Below, piece by piece: positions 11,152-23,275 of a stretch of DNA of 64,000 nucleotides (position 1 is its first letter; the number at the start of each line of letters is the position of its first letter). The notes under the pieces were generated by a model. It ran no database searches and was not told the origin of the DNA. It saw nothing but the letters and a program-made list of their open reading frames with translations. The stretch is from Sipunculus nudus (lineage: Eukaryota; Annelida; Sipuncula; Golfingiida; Sipunculidae): positions 24,890,401 to 24,954,400 of the forward strand of contig CM049317.1 in assembly GCA_026874595.1 (NCBI GenBank), written 5' to 3'. A program made the translations under genes and the position numbers.

Positions 11152-11275
11152 CATGAATTTTACAGAAAAGTCGACTGATGCCCAGAGGAATCAAAATTAT
11201 GATTTTCAATTGCCGGCCATTTGCTCAACAGATCCCGATACCCCTGTGTATTTGCACGCTTTAATGGAAACCAGG
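11149..11275 (-). mobile_element. tRNA-like SINE piece (family S2)
   Basis: On the minus strand the sequence reads ATCTGTTG..GAGCAAATGGCCGG, then AATTTTGATTCC at the B-box position, then GGGCATCAGTCGACTTTTCTG. The fuller copy at 17305 keeps GCTCACTGGTAAGAGCA, a good A box. The D-arm part of this copy has a deletion. Confidence 0.5.
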
Positions 11276-11399
11276 AAATGACTGTGATGAATGGCTTGTA
11301 CGCACTACATGTGTCCCACAGCGACTTTGCATGTAGGATGTGACGTATATACTATATACACTGATGTATCAATAGCCACCTACTTTATTGTATATAGTA

Positions 11400-11520
11400 A
11401 GGGAAAGGAATACACAGACAAGTCGATTCAATGCCGATAGGAATCGACTCATGATCTTCCGATGGCAAGTGGTCTGCATGCTCTAACCATTAAGCTACAA
11501 CAGATCACACTCCACTCTGT
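11400..11520 (-). mobile_element. tRNA-derived SINE (family S2)
   Basis: Minus strand reads TGTAGCTTAATGGTTAGAGC (A box and D arm), a stem region, and GAGTCGATTCC (B box), spaced as in a tRNA gene, then a tail ending in GTCTGTGTATTCC. These are RNA polymerase III internal promoter motifs. It is too degenerate in its stems to be a functional tRNA gene. A second copy lies at 17605. Confidence 0.65.
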
Positions 11521-14238
11521 ATATTTTGACACATTTATAGGAACCACGGAAGTGACGTCACGATTTTGCATGCAGCAGTGGGAACTGGTGGCCTTATATG
11601 GTCATCACAGAAACAGGGCCTAAATTGTACCATTCAGACCTAAATGGGCATAAGCTTACTCCAAGACCCACCTGTTGAAAACTGTTTGGAATCCCCAAAT
11701 TACGTCACAGTGATTTATATTGTGTGATGTACGCGGCGAAAACTTGTTTTCATCACCCTGAATTTCTAAATGTATTTAAAGGTAAAGAATCCAATAATAT
11801 AATGCAAATAAAAAAACATGTACCCTTAAGCAATATTACCTCTGGCAGTATACGGAGTGTAAACATAATTAACCAAGCAAACATTTTTAAAATGTTACTA
11901 ACATAATTTATATTTTCATTGATATATGTCCAGTGAAGTCACACCAGAGATCACGTTTCTAAACAACAAATTGATTGATTTTCTAATTTTTTAACACTCG
12001 CAACAGAGAATCTCGCCCCAGAGAATGTGAGCTTTCCTAGAGCTGCAGAGGCAGGCATCCAGCTTGTAACAACTCTGCAAATTTCCAAAGCTCATCCCGA
12101 GCTTCATAGCATACCGTGATAAAAGTATTGAGTAGTTTTTCATTTGGTATATGAAATGAAAACTATGATATGTGAACATAAATCCGCTATCCCAGCATAT
12201 CATTACACAACTTACGCAGCGTGTATAAACATAAGTCATTCCATCATCTCCTTCACTCTAACTGCTAATTTTTTTTTTCGGAAAGATTTTCGGGCTCTGC
12301 CAAGAATCAGACCAATGAGAGCATGGTGTCCCGGATTTCAAACTTTGAATTCTACATACAATGCGATACCATTACCACGCTCTCATTTTTCTTATAACAA
12401 TTCTTTGCCCTCTGCCACCCCTTTTGGTGAAACCCGGATAAACTTGCTATACAAAGTAGCAGTTAAAGCGAGGAGATACAGAACACATGCTGCGTATAAC
12501 CGCTGCGTCAAGAGTGTACTGGATAACAACTATTATGTATTCATGTTGGCCTTTTTGACTGTTACATTTATATAATATTCTCTTTCACAGGCGAGTGCAA
12601 GATGAAACCAATATTATTAGGGGCCTTCCCTTCCTTCTATTTCTCGCCCATGATTCAGCTATGAAATTAATGAGCCCTTCGCCGATTGTAGCACACACAA
12701 CCGTTAGTGACCTTTGCCTTGAATTAAGCCTTGTATATGGAAAGGTTATACTCGAGTAAAAATACACTTGACCTTCTATATAATTCGTTGATATGATTAT
12801 CCAGATAAAACACATTAAAAGCATGACCTTATACTTGTATGCTGAACTTGAAACTGAATGAAATACAAATTGCAACTGTTTCATCAGATATTGTGGCTTT
12901 ATCAATATACCGATATATAGTAACGAATCGATAAGCAACGTCGAAACGGTTACTGATTAGTTTTGCATAATGTATTGGTTGCATTAATGAAACACAACGA
13001 CTGCTAACAAATGTGGATACAAATTTAACCAAACCATTACTACTTATAAAATTATAGCCTCTCTATATTTATTATTTTTGCTGATATGATTTAAACAAGA
13101 AAACATTTTGCTACACTGATAAAAAATCATCCTGTGCCGGCTTTGGTTGTAAAACCAGATAATTTTGCTACACCAGGCCGCGGTTAAAGCAAGGAGACAT
13201 AGAGCACCTGCAATGAATAACTGCTGCGTGGGGGTGTACTCAATCAATGGACATACTCATCCATTTTTGGTTATTTTGTGACCAAATGTATCTTGTTACC
13301 CTTTCCTTTCCCCAAAATCTATTTTCACTATTCATCTCATACAGAATATGTATTGTAAGTTCAATCAAGAGAAAATCACTCCACGTTTTAAATCATAAAG
13401 AATTAAATTTATCGTGTAAGCTGTGAGGAATGGACACTGTAATTGCACTGTAAAAGCAGCATTAAATAATATAAATATATATGTCTAAACAGGAGTTTTC
13501 TTATTTTTTATACAAACAACTCCCAAATATACAAAATATATCGTTTGCAATCAGATCACTAAAATACGTCATAATATCACTTTAAGAGCCCGAGCTGTCT
13601 ACCATGTCCCCTCATCCTACGAGGAGACATCTTGTATATAGATTTAAAAAATACCACGTCCATTGGCAAGTTGTCGCGAAACAGAAGTAGGGGTTTACTC
13701 GGTGAAATGCCACCTTTGATTTTCTGAATCAAAGAAATCAGCCAAATGCACAGCTTCGGAATGAACGGCCACAGCCAAACCGTCAAGTCCAAAGAGATTT
13801 ACTCAGCAATAGGGAAACATTTTTCTAAACCGGGAAACACAACTTATTGTCCAAAAATTTTTATGAAGGTATTTTTTAAAATATTAAACGATAGAAATGG
13901 GAAGTAAAAATAACTGGAAGGTTGGACTATCTTAAAAACCTCCTTCTGTTTAGAACTCTATAATTGCAAACCGAGGCAAACATGACAGCGTAAACTTGAC
14001 ACACAAGACCATGCATGTCAGAAATACCCTTTATTTGAGATTTCTGATGAAAAGTTATGTCTGTGGCGATCCAGCTTAGTTCAGTCCCTGTTTAAAAATT
14101 TCTATGGAAACCGCTTTAATACAGATATAATTATACACACACAAACACACATTCTCCCGTACACATGCACACAAATACTTACAGGTATAGTGAAGTTAAT
14201 GCCTCCGTGATGGTGCAAGGATTCGAACCCGACGTGCA

Positions 14239-14239
<1 letters not shown>

Positions 14240-14279
<40 letters not shown>
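14240..14279. repeat. (AT)n microsatellite inside R1
   Basis: About 40 bases of AT at the same place of R1 as the tract at 7932. Confidence 0.95.
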
Positions 14280-14282
<3 letters not shown>

Positions 14283-14845
14283 AACATGACATGACAGACA
14301 TTCCTACGGGTCGGACCCACGTTGATAACCTTTACATAATAACGTACGAACAACACGAGAGTGCTCTTTCTATGTGTAACCTATGGCACACTGATCTTTG
14401 GACTACACAAGGAACTCCCAATAAACATGATTCTGGCAGGCTTGAAACTGGGTCTGCTCGTATTCGATACTGAATAGTGGTGCGTCAAATCTTGAAAACG
14501 TGCACACTTATAAATGTCTTCTAATATCTTTCTTAACACACTGTAGGTTTGCCATCTATTCAATTTAAGTATTACAGCAAACATATAATACAAGTTAAGG
14601 TCAGGTTCAACAAATTTGAATATTCCTAATTCAGTCGGATTTTTTGTTTTAGTTAACGAGGCGTGTCTTATCTGTTTACAAAGTGACTGAGCAGTGCAAT
14701 AAATTATGCTACACTGATTAGAATACCTAGTCAACCGCTCAATGCAGATTGGTAGTAGTGTCGCTCGTCGGGGTCTCGGGGTTTGGTTTCAAGGAAGACC
14801 GGCTAGACATTTCACGCAAGATATCGGTAAGTTATCTTTCTTATA

Positions 14846-15118
14846 GGGTGGTAGTGTAATTGTTAAGGTGCCGGGCTCTTGATCTTTGTATCCCGGTCAG
14901 TCCCCCCCTCCCCCCCCCCCCCCCGGCAAGACACCTGGGCAAGGTCCAAACCGCAAGTGTGCATCAGTCCACCTAGCAGTAGAAATGGGTACCAGTAAAT
15001 ACTGAGAAAGTAACCTGCGATGGACTAGCGTCATACCAAGGAGGAATTTTTCTGCTAAGTCCGGCCTAATGAGCCAGTAGGCTCGGATTTAAAGGCCCAG
15101 CAGACTTTACCTTTTACA
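14846..15118 (+). mobile_element. tRNA-derived SINE (family S1)
   Basis: Sister of the copy at 8525 by segmental duplication, with the same A-box-like start, C-rich tract and body containing CCACCTAGCAGTAG and GCGATGGACTAGCG. Differences are scattered substitutions and a different C-run length. Confidence 0.7.
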
Positions 15119-15681
15119 ATTCTTTTACTAATAAAAACAACCTAGGCTGTTGTTAGGCAACTCCGAATGACCCGCATGTATGTGGTGACAGCCGAAGCAG
15201 CCATAGCGGACTCTTAAGTTCCATGCATGCCACGAGGCCAAAGCGAGGCTGTTAGCGAATAACAAACACACATGCTCATTGGTCACAAACAAAACACATA
15301 TGCTGATTCAGATAAGCTCAGCAGGGAAGGCTGTGGTACTCCTTTTCTGTTCCTTTTTGTTAATAAATGGGCATCCGATTTAAGTTTTTATTCTTTTCCT
15401 AGTGATGCAGCCAGAAAGAAATAGTGGATAGTACTAAGCTATACATCAGGACTAGGCGCTCATTGCGATTGTATGGTTTTCATATTTTCCTTTTTTTTCG
15501 GGGGGGGGGGGAGGGGGACTGTGTGTTGTTATTGTTCTTCGAAACAGATGAATAAACACATTTTAGAAAATACTGTTTTAATATTGACCTGTATAAATTT
15601 AGAAATCAAAATACCATTTATTAATAATCCACGCCCTAATTGTGGTGTTGTCTGACCATTTGAAATGTATCATACAGACGT

Positions 15682-15683
15682 TT

Positions 15684-15740
<57 letters not shown>
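15682..15740. repeat. (AT)n microsatellite, interrupted
   Basis: AT tract with one ATAAAT interruption near its start. It corresponds to 9329-9376 in unit 1. Confidence 0.95.
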
Positions 15741-15742
<2 letters not shown>

Positions 15743-16413
15743 TAAGGCCCTAAAATTCTTTTTTTAACATGTAACAATTGTGTCTCAATTTCCTTCGTTT
15801 TCAAAGCCATGTATGCCATACACTGTTGTAGGACACCGTCAGGAAATTTTAACTATTCATTCACAACAATATATAGTATTACTACCTGGCACTTTCGCTT
15901 ATGCATTTAATTTATAAAATATGTTGATGGATATAACATGGGTCAAAAGTATGGAACTGGTAATACACCGTAGATTAGATAAGTTTAATATATTAATCAA
16001 ATATTATCCCCTTACCTCTTTATTTTCTCTCAAATTATACAATCTTGTGCCATCTCTTGGTTATGCGAATGCAAAAGTACATTGTGTATTCTATGTGTCA
16101 TCTTTTGGCACAGGTACAGCAAACCACATCTATATTTTATAAAGGCGTACATATATAAAAATATTTGTCATTTCATTTCAGAACACTTTTAACTAACAAA
16201 GGTGTAGACTTATTTCATCTATGCTTTTTTAATGCATATAAGTGAAATACTTGCTAATAACACTACCCTAATTGATATCTGTTACTACTGTCTCAGTGTC
16301 ACCCTGTGAATACCAGCAACAAGAATCTAATTAAAGACGTTTATAGTCAGGGGCACCACAGGCCACATCATCCTGCGCTGTCTGGAATCTATATCAGTCA
16401 ACATCTATACCAC

Positions 16414-16966
16414 TAGCCGTGACAACCCGACTCAGTAGGCAATCGGATAATTTGGCTGGTAAGCCTACTCGAGTCGTGATACTAGTAATATGAAGGAATG
16501 TATCGCAGTGGTCTTGCATCTGGTTGCAATCATATTGTGGTAAACGGCCAATAATCTCAATATTATGCTTAGAATGGTGAATAAACACAATAGTATATAT
16601 GTGAACTCGCAACCCAAACTGAAACACCGTCTCCATGGACACGGTTCATTTTCTGTGTCTGCCTGCAAGTTGCCTGCGTCCTGTAACCCGTGCCTACCAG
16701 CCATGCTTGTGTTCATGCGGTCATAAATTCAACAAACATGCCGAGGGTTTTAACCAATGTGCTGGGTTAAAAAGGAACTTTTCTCGCTCATATTTGGTAT
16801 TTTTAGAAAGTACACAAAAAATGCTAACGAATGGTTTGGTTTGTGTTGATTGACAGTGTACCTTGCATCTTCATAAAGCCTTATAATGCGATCCTCGGAC
16901 GTAGATGTCATGACACTCTGGTGCTAGTAATATGGTTGTAATGCCAGAGGGTCGATATGACGCTAC
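16414..16966. mobile_element. hAT-like non-autonomous insertion, 553 bp
   Basis: Unit 1 has a single TATATCAC at 10178-10185. Unit 2 has TATACCAC at 16406-16413 and TTTACCAC at 16967-16974 around extra sequence, so this is an insertion with an 8-bp target duplication, the size made by hAT transposases. The ends form a poor inverted repeat (left TAGCCGTGACAACCCGAC; right end reversed GTAGCGTCATATCGACCC). No transposase frame is present. The class rests on duplication length and weak ends; the insertion itself is directly visible. Confidence 0.6.
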
Positions 16967-17304
16967 TTTACCACACAATATGGATATCGTCACATGTAAT
17001 TAACCAGGGGCAATAATGGCATTCTGTGGTTTGATTAACATATAACATGAACCTCAGAGCCAACTCAGGTCTGTCCAAGCAGTAAATGTGAACTCAGTGG
17101 TCTTTAATTTATTAGTCACTGAAAATAACCTTCCTTAAACGTCGGCTCCTTTTTGTGCTCACAGCAGTGGATTCTTTTTAACTTATACTTTTTTAGATGC
17201 TTTTAAAAAACATTTTATGAAAGCATACAGAGATCTGAAGTTGATTTATGAAATAAATGACAGGTCTGGATTGCTATACACAGCCATGGTAAGTGATATA
17301 TATA

Positions 17305-17425
17305 CATTACATGAATTCACAGAAAATTCGACTGATGCCCAAAGGAATCAAAATTATGATTTTCAATTGCCGGCTATTTGCTCTTACCAGTGAGCAACAA
17401 CAGATCCCGATCCTCCTGTGTATTT
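17305..17425 (-). mobile_element. tRNA-derived SINE (family S2)
   Basis: Minus strand reads TTGTTGCTCACTGGTAAGAG (A box) and, after a stem region, AATTTTGATTCC (B-box position), then GGGCATCAGTCG. It is the counterpart of 11149-11275 in unit 1 and retains the D arm lost there. Confidence 0.6.
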
Positions 17426-17604
17426 GCACACTTTAATAGAAACCAGGAAATGACGTCACTACTGTGACGTAAGGGTGCTACGCACTACATGTGTCCCACA
17501 GCGACTTTGCATGTATCAGGGAAAACTGGTGGTCTTATGTAGTGTGTTACATATATACTGTATAGACAGATGTAACAATAGCCACCTACTTTATTGTATA
17601 TATT

Positions 17605-17725
17605 GAGGGAACGGAATACACAGAAAAGTCGATTCAATGCCGATAGGAATCGACATATGATCTTCCGATTGCAAGTGGTCTGCATACTCTTACAATTGAG
17701 CTACAACAGATCACACTCCTCTCTG
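17605..17725 (-). mobile_element. tRNA-derived SINE (family S2)
   Basis: Counterpart of 11400-11520. The A box is more decayed here (minus strand TGTAGCTCAATTGTAAGAGT), while the GTCGATTCCTATCGGCATTG part is kept. Confidence 0.6.
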
Positions 17726-18708
17726 TAATGATCTTGCATGCAGCAGTGAGAACTGCTGGCCTTATATGGTCATCACATAACAGGGCCTAAATTGTACCAG
17801 TCAGACATAAATTGGCATTGGCTAACACGAAGACCCACCTGTTGAAAGTTGTTTGGAATCCCTAAATTACGTCACAGTGATTTATGTTGTGTGATCTACG
17901 CGTCGAAAACTTGTTTTCATCACCCTGAATTTCTAAATGTATTTACATATATAGAATCCAATTATATCATGCAAATAAAAAACATATACCCTTAAGCAAT
18001 ATTACCTCTGGCAGTATACGGAGTGTAAACATAATTAACCTAGCAAACATTTTTAAAATGTTACTTACATAATTTATATTTTCATTGATATATGTCCAGT
18101 GAAGTCACACCAGAGATCACGTTTCCAAAAAAAATATTGACTGATTTTGCTAATTTTTTAACACTCGTAACTGAGAGTCAAGCCCCAGATAAAATGAGCT
18201 TTCCTAGGGCTGCAGAGGCAGGCATCTAGCTTGTAACAACTCTGCAAACTTCCAAAGCTCATCCCGAGCTTCATAGCACTCCGTGATAAAAGTATTGAGC
18301 AGTTGTGGACAATTATATATTTTTTCATTTAATATGTGAAATGAAAACAATGAAATGTGAACATACTTCAGCTTATCTCAGCATATCATTACACAAATCA
18401 CGCAGCGGGTAGTCATTCCACCATCTCCTTCACTCTAACTGCTAATGTTTTTCGGAAAGATTTTCGGGCTCTGCCAAGAATGAGAGCAATGAGAGCATGG
18501 TGTCCCGGATTTCAAACTTTGAATTCTACATACAATGCGATACCATTACCACGCTCTCATTTTTCTTATAATAATTCTTTGCCCTCTGCCAGCCCTTTTG
18601 GTGAAACCTGGATAAACTTGCTATACAAAGTAGCAGTTAAAGCGAGGAGATACAGAACACATGCTGCGTATAACCGCTGCGTCAAGGGTGTACTGGATAA
18701 CAGAACTA

Positions 18709-20025
18709 CTGTAGAATCAGAAATATTAGTTAGGATTTTATTTTCGTGGTTTTCGTGGATCAAGATAATCCACGAATTCATGATTCCAACGATCACAAAA
18801 TCACACGGTCAGAGGATATACGGAATCCTAACGGTAGCTGGTGGTCGACTTTATATATGTAATTGTTACCGCTGGCTGTTTTTCAATAAAGATACAAAAA
18901 TTGTTTACTACTGTTTTATGATTGTCTTTGATACATTTATTAAATGCACCGAATTGCTTTTTCGTAAATTACTATTAAAATATGGGATTTATCAATATTC
19001 TTTATGTCAATCAAATTATTTCCCCTAACATCGAGCAAACACGGCCCCCTGATATGTTTACAACAAAACAATATCAAAGAGTAATTTAAACTGAAAACGT
19101 ATCCCCAAATTTCCTCATTTCCTCAACATTTCGGGTGAAAAATTCAAGAACAGAACCACATTTCTGTCGCGCAAAGCGGTAGTTCTAACACGCCAAGAAC
19201 GGTACACGAGTTCCAATGTTCGTAACTACAGCTACCGAGGCATGGCTTTTTCGGAACCGGCCTTTTCAGCCTTCTTTCAATAGAGATTAAACGAGACTTA
19301 CGCTACCTATTGGCCTAAAAGACAAGGGCCGTGTAAACTCTTTGCATTACCGCGATTACCACGGGACGCGAAAGAACACCTATTCCGAATATTGCGACAA
19401 CAGTTGCGTGCATAACAGTGAGCCATTGATAATATATGCAGGCGATAGTTCTTCCGAATATTGCCGATAGTTGTACATATATTTTAGCGTAAGTAAGCGT
19501 CACAGAATACTATTATGCAAATTATTTCTTTGTAATCTCCAAATATAGTTGACATGATGAATGACGAACGTCAGGGATTTACAGGCGCCACATGTGACTA
19601 CCGCCTAGATTAGACAAAAAACGTTAAAAACCTTCATGTGGACGGTCCCGTTTCATTTTTCCTCTGGTTAAGTAATGGTTTACGTTTTCTGTCTATGTGG
19701 TGTGATCGGGTGTTATAACTAATAGCCGATGTATCGGCCCGCACGTGTCGGTCACGGCTGATTAATTCTTTGTTAGACTCGGTCGGGCGGAGCTTGTTTG
19801 TTCAACACTAACCCGAATGACCGCGGTACAGGCGCACCGTGTGATAAGCATCAAAGCCGAACCACCTGTGTACGTCGGGCTCGTCTTCCTTGCGCAAATG
19901 AAGGTATTAATAAACATAATTTCCTAAAGTTTTGTTTGTCTTTCCACGAATTCAAATACCCCACGATATGCGTTTTGTACAAAAAACACGAAATTTTAAG
20001 CCCACGATATTATCAGAATCTACAG
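18709..20025. mobile_element. Non-autonomous DNA transposon with TA target duplication, 1317 bp
   Basis: Unit 1 reads GGATAACAAC-TA-TTATGTATTC across 12521-12542. Unit 2 reads GGATAACAGAAC-TA, then this element, then TA-TTATGTGTTC, giving a direct filled-site/empty-site pair with TA duplicated (18707-18708 and 20026-20027). The ends are inverted repeats: left CTGTAGAATCAGAAATA, right end reversed CTGTAGATTCTGATAAT (12 of the first 15 agree). TA targeting is typical of the Tc1/mariner superfamily and some other IS630-like or PIF-like groups. No transposase frame is visible. Related copies in opposite orientation lie within each unit of the array at 48102. Confidence 0.8.
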
Positions 20026-20621
20026 TATTATGTGTTCATATTGGCCTTTTTGACTGTTACATTTATATAATATTCTCTTTGACAGGCGAGTGCCAGATGA
20101 AACCAATATTACTAGGGGCCTTCCCTTCCTTCTATTGCTCGCCCGTGATTCAGCTATGAAGTTAATGAGCCCTTCGCCGCTTGTAGCACACACAACCGTT
20201 AGTGACCTTTGCCTTGAATTAAGCCTTGTATATGGAAAGGTTATACTCGAGTAAAAATACACTTGAACGTCTATAAAATTCGTTGATATGATTATCCAGA
20301 TAAAACACATTAAAAGCATGACCTTATACTTGTATGCTGAACTTGAAACTGAATGAAATACAAATTGCAACTTTTTCATCAGATATTGTGGCTTTATCAA
20401 TATACCTATATATCGTTATGAATCGATAAGCAACGTCGATACGGTTACTGATTAGTTTTGCATAATGTATTGGTTGTATCAATGAAACACAACGACTGCT
20501 AACAAATATGGATACAAATTTAACTAAACCATAACTACTTATAAAAATTATAGCCTCTCCATATTTGTTATTTTTGCTGATATGATTTAAACAAGAAAAC
20601 ATTTTGCTACACTGATAAAAA

Positions 20622-20800
20622 AACAACTACATTGATTAAATACCTGATGCCTTTTGGAGATTGTTGATAGTATTGGTCTCAGTATTTGGTTAAAGGGGAG
20701 ACGTACTTCTCAAGTCCGCTAGATATCAGTAATATATCATTCCTTTACTAATAAGAAAAGCCTAGGCCGTTGTTAGGCAGCTCCCAGTGACGTTTGTTTA
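20622..20800. repeat. Dispersed repeat R1, partial copy without SINE
   Basis: Matches the last part of R1: GGGGAGACGTACTTCTC, TAGATATCAGTAATATATCA, CCTTTACTAATAAGAAA and CCTAGGCCGTTGTTAGGC. Like the copy at 6085, it lacks the S1 SINE. Confidence 0.65.
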
Positions 20801-20859
20801 TATGTTGATATTTATAGGCAGCCTGGGAGATATATATTTCTGTACTTCCTTGTCGGTCG

Positions 20860-21260
20860 TGACACATTTTCAGTGTTCACGCTCTCTCTGTTAAGAATTA
20901 GGATTAAAGTTGGCTTTTCTAATATTTGATTATCATAGAGACAACAGAAGCGTTGTTCTTCTTTGATAATGTGTTTAAAAGTATTATTTACCTCACATAC
21001 TGGTAGAAGATTGCTGGGCATGTATAAAGGTCCAGCCTTCGAGTCATAAATTTTGGTCATTCTCAGTCATTTCCTGTTTAGCACGGATAGACACTGTATA
21101 TGTCCGTTTTTTCGTCAGCCTAATAATTCTTAATCTTCTAATTTTCTGCATCCAGGTAATCACAGACTTTCAAAGCTTCATGATTACATACACTTTTTTC
21201 TGCTGTAAAGAATGGGCCAAATGACATTTGAGAACAAAATTTAATAATTTATGTATATAT
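20860..21260. repeat. Repeat block P, unit 2 position
   Basis: Aligns to 10640-11070 but lies after, not before, the S2 SINE pieces and the TA element. In unit 1 the sequence passes directly from ACACTGATAAAAAA to the block CCTGTGCCGGCTTTGG near 13117, so this place is unoccupied there. Confidence 0.7.
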
Positions 21261-22908
21261 TTTGTGTATACATTTTGGATTATTTTTTTGGAATTGGATA
21301 CTCAATGCGATACCACGCTCTCGCTGGTCTGGTTGCAAATCGGTATCCTATGCCGGCTCTGGTTGTAAAACCGGATAATTTTGCTATACCAGGCCGCAGT
21401 TAAAGCAAAGGAGACATAGAACACCTGCAGTGAAAAACTGCTGCGTGGGGGTGTGCTCAATTCATGGACATACTCCTCAATTTTTGGTTATTTTGTGACC
21501 AAATGTATCTTGTTACACTTTCCTTTCCCCCAAAATCTATTTTCACTATTCATCCCTTACAGAATAGGTGTCAACGGAAAATCACTCCACGTTTTAAATT
21601 ATCAATAATTAAATTTATCGTGTGAGCAGTGAGGAATGGACACGCATAAATGTAATTGCACTGTAATTGCACTGTAAACGTAGCATTAAATAATATAAAT
21701 ATAAATGTCTATCCAGGAGTTATCTTAACATTCGTACAAACAACTCCGAAATATACAAAATATATCGTTTGCAATCAGATCACTAAAATACGTCATAATA
21801 TCACTTTAATAGCCCGCGCTGCCTACCATGTCCCCTCAACCTACGAAGAGACATCTTGAATATAGATTAAAAAATACTACGTCCATTGGCAAGTTATCGC
21901 GAAACAGAAATAGGAGTTTACTCAGTGAAATGCCACCTTTGGTTTTCTGCATCAAAGAAATCAGCAAAATGCACAGCTTCGGAATCAACGGCCACAGTCA
22001 AACCGTCAAGTCCAAAGTATTTACTCAGCAATAGGGGAAACATTTTTCTAAACCGGGAAACACAACTTATTGTACACAAATATTTTATGAAGGTAATTTT
22101 TTTTAATATAAAACGACAGAATTGGGAAGTAAAACTAACTGGAAGGTTGGACTATCTTTAAAAAAAGGTCATAATACAGAATATTCATCCAAGTCCAGCC
22201 AAAGGAAAGAAGAATATTGAGAAAAACTTCTCAAGCATACTATCTTAACATTTTACAAATATCTGTTATACATCTGTTTGTTAACACCAAAGATTATAAT
22301 TCATATACATATATATCCCTTGACAATAACTTTTGCTGTTTGTGTTAAAATTATATCGGTCTTGTGAGATAAATACACTCTTATCTGAGTATATCTAAAA
22401 TAATTGATAACCCTATACTGACCTTGTAATCTTATTTATGTACTTCATAGACATATCAACAATGTCATCCGGTACGTCAGGTCACCCTTTACCATTATGG
22501 GAATCTAACAATCACCACTGACTGCCTCATGCTGAATAAATCAATTCATTTGGTCCACTTGTCACACTTCAGTCTATAACCGAAAGCTTATTTTGTGCAG
22601 TATTTAAAGATTTAAAGACTTTTTGGAATTCTATAATTGCGAACCGTGACAGTTGGCGTTAACTTGACACACAAGGCCATGCATGTCAGAATAACACTTT
22701 ATTTGAGATTTCTGATCGAAAGTTAAGTCTGTGGTTAACCATCTTTGTTCAGTTCCTGTTAAAAATTTTCTACGGAAACCGCTTTAATACAGATATAATT
22801 ATACACACACAAACACGCCCTCTTCCCCAAAGAGGCACGCACATATACTTACAGGTATATTTAAGTTAATGCCTCCTCGATGGTGCAAGGATGCGAGCCC
22901 GACCTGTA

Positions 22909-22912
<4 letters not shown>

Positions 22913-22987
<75 letters not shown>
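22913..22987. repeat. (AT)n followed by (GA)n microsatellite
   Basis: About 30 bases of AT run directly into about 45 bases of GA. It flanks the left side of a hairpin element. Confidence 0.95.
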
Positions 22988-22988
<1 letters not shown>

Positions 22989-22992
<4 letters not shown>

Positions 22993-23159
22993 TAGAGTGC
23001 CCCTCCCATGTAAAGTGCTCTATGGCCTACAGACCAGGTTAGAGCGATATAACACTGAAGAAAAAGAACTCTGTTAATTAACTACAGTCTGTTTCACGGG
23101 ATTCGACCCGATGATCGTGAAACAGACTGTAGTGAATTTACAGTGTTGTTTTTCTTCAG

Positions 23160-23163
<4 letters not shown>
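22989..23163. mobile_element. Hairpin element, copy 1, inside an (AT)n tract
   Basis: After the GA run comes AAGGTAGAGTGCCCC..GTAAAGTGCTCTATGG..TAGAGCGATATAA, then a long inverted repeat. Arms of 48 bases at 23051-23098 and 23116-23163 are nearly complementary. The inner 18 bases (ACTACAGTCTGTTTCACG and its exact reverse complement) match perfectly around a 17-base loop. The loop side read on the minus strand contains GGGTCGAATCCCG, which resembles a tRNA B box. AT tracts flank both sides. A related copy is at 24256. Confidence 0.7.
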
Positions 23164-23219
<56 letters not shown>

Positions 23220-23243
23220 GTATATATATATAAATCGATATAT

Positions 23244-23275
<32 letters not shown>
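23164..23275. repeat. (AT)n tracts with interruptions
   Basis: A series of AT runs broken by ACATAT, GTAT and AAATCG. The minus-strand frame covering it is poly-Ile-Tyr noise. Confidence 0.95.

Larger units (their letters stand above)
6974..13266. repeat. Segmental duplication, unit 1 (about 6.3 kb)
   Basis: The stretch starting TTGGTTATTTTGTGACC at 6974 recurs at 13267 and 21484, and the sequence after each start stays alignable over kilobases. Unit 1 contains, in order: an R1 copy with SINE (7665-8860), an (AT)n tract at 9329, block P (10640-11070), another (AT)n tract, two minus-strand tRNA-like SINE pieces, and the end block near 13130-13230. Divergence from unit 2 is visible everywhere, with indels, so the duplication is old. 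No gene is seen; the 143-codon frame at 12144 lies in repeat sequence. Confidence 0.85.
13965..15165. repeat. Dispersed repeat R1, copy in segmental unit 2
   Basis: Closely resembles 7665-8860, including an internal (AT)n tract (14240-14279) and an inserted S1 SINE at 14846. Confidence 0.8.
13267..21483. repeat. Segmental duplication, unit 2 (about 8.2 kb with insertions)
   Basis: Collinear with unit 1 from 13267 to its end near 21470, but longer because it carries two insertions absent from unit 1 (16414-16966 and 18709-20025) and an extra block at about 20622-21340. It lacks about 150 bp corresponding to 9685-9830 and about 630 bp corresponding to 10512-11140. No gene is seen. The 223-codon frame starting at 18357 runs from duplicated sequence into a transposon and is not a gene. 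Confidence 0.85.

Noticed and set aside
12144-12575. 143-codon plus-strand frame
   Set aside because: It lies wholly in duplicated non-coding sequence. The counterpart in unit 2 has indels that do not respect codons.
18357-19028. 223-codon plus-strand frame, the longest in the window
   Set aside because: It starts in segmentally duplicated sequence and runs across the boundary of the TA-type transposon at 18709. The same frame in unit 1 (12144-12575) continues into different sequence, so the frame is accidental.
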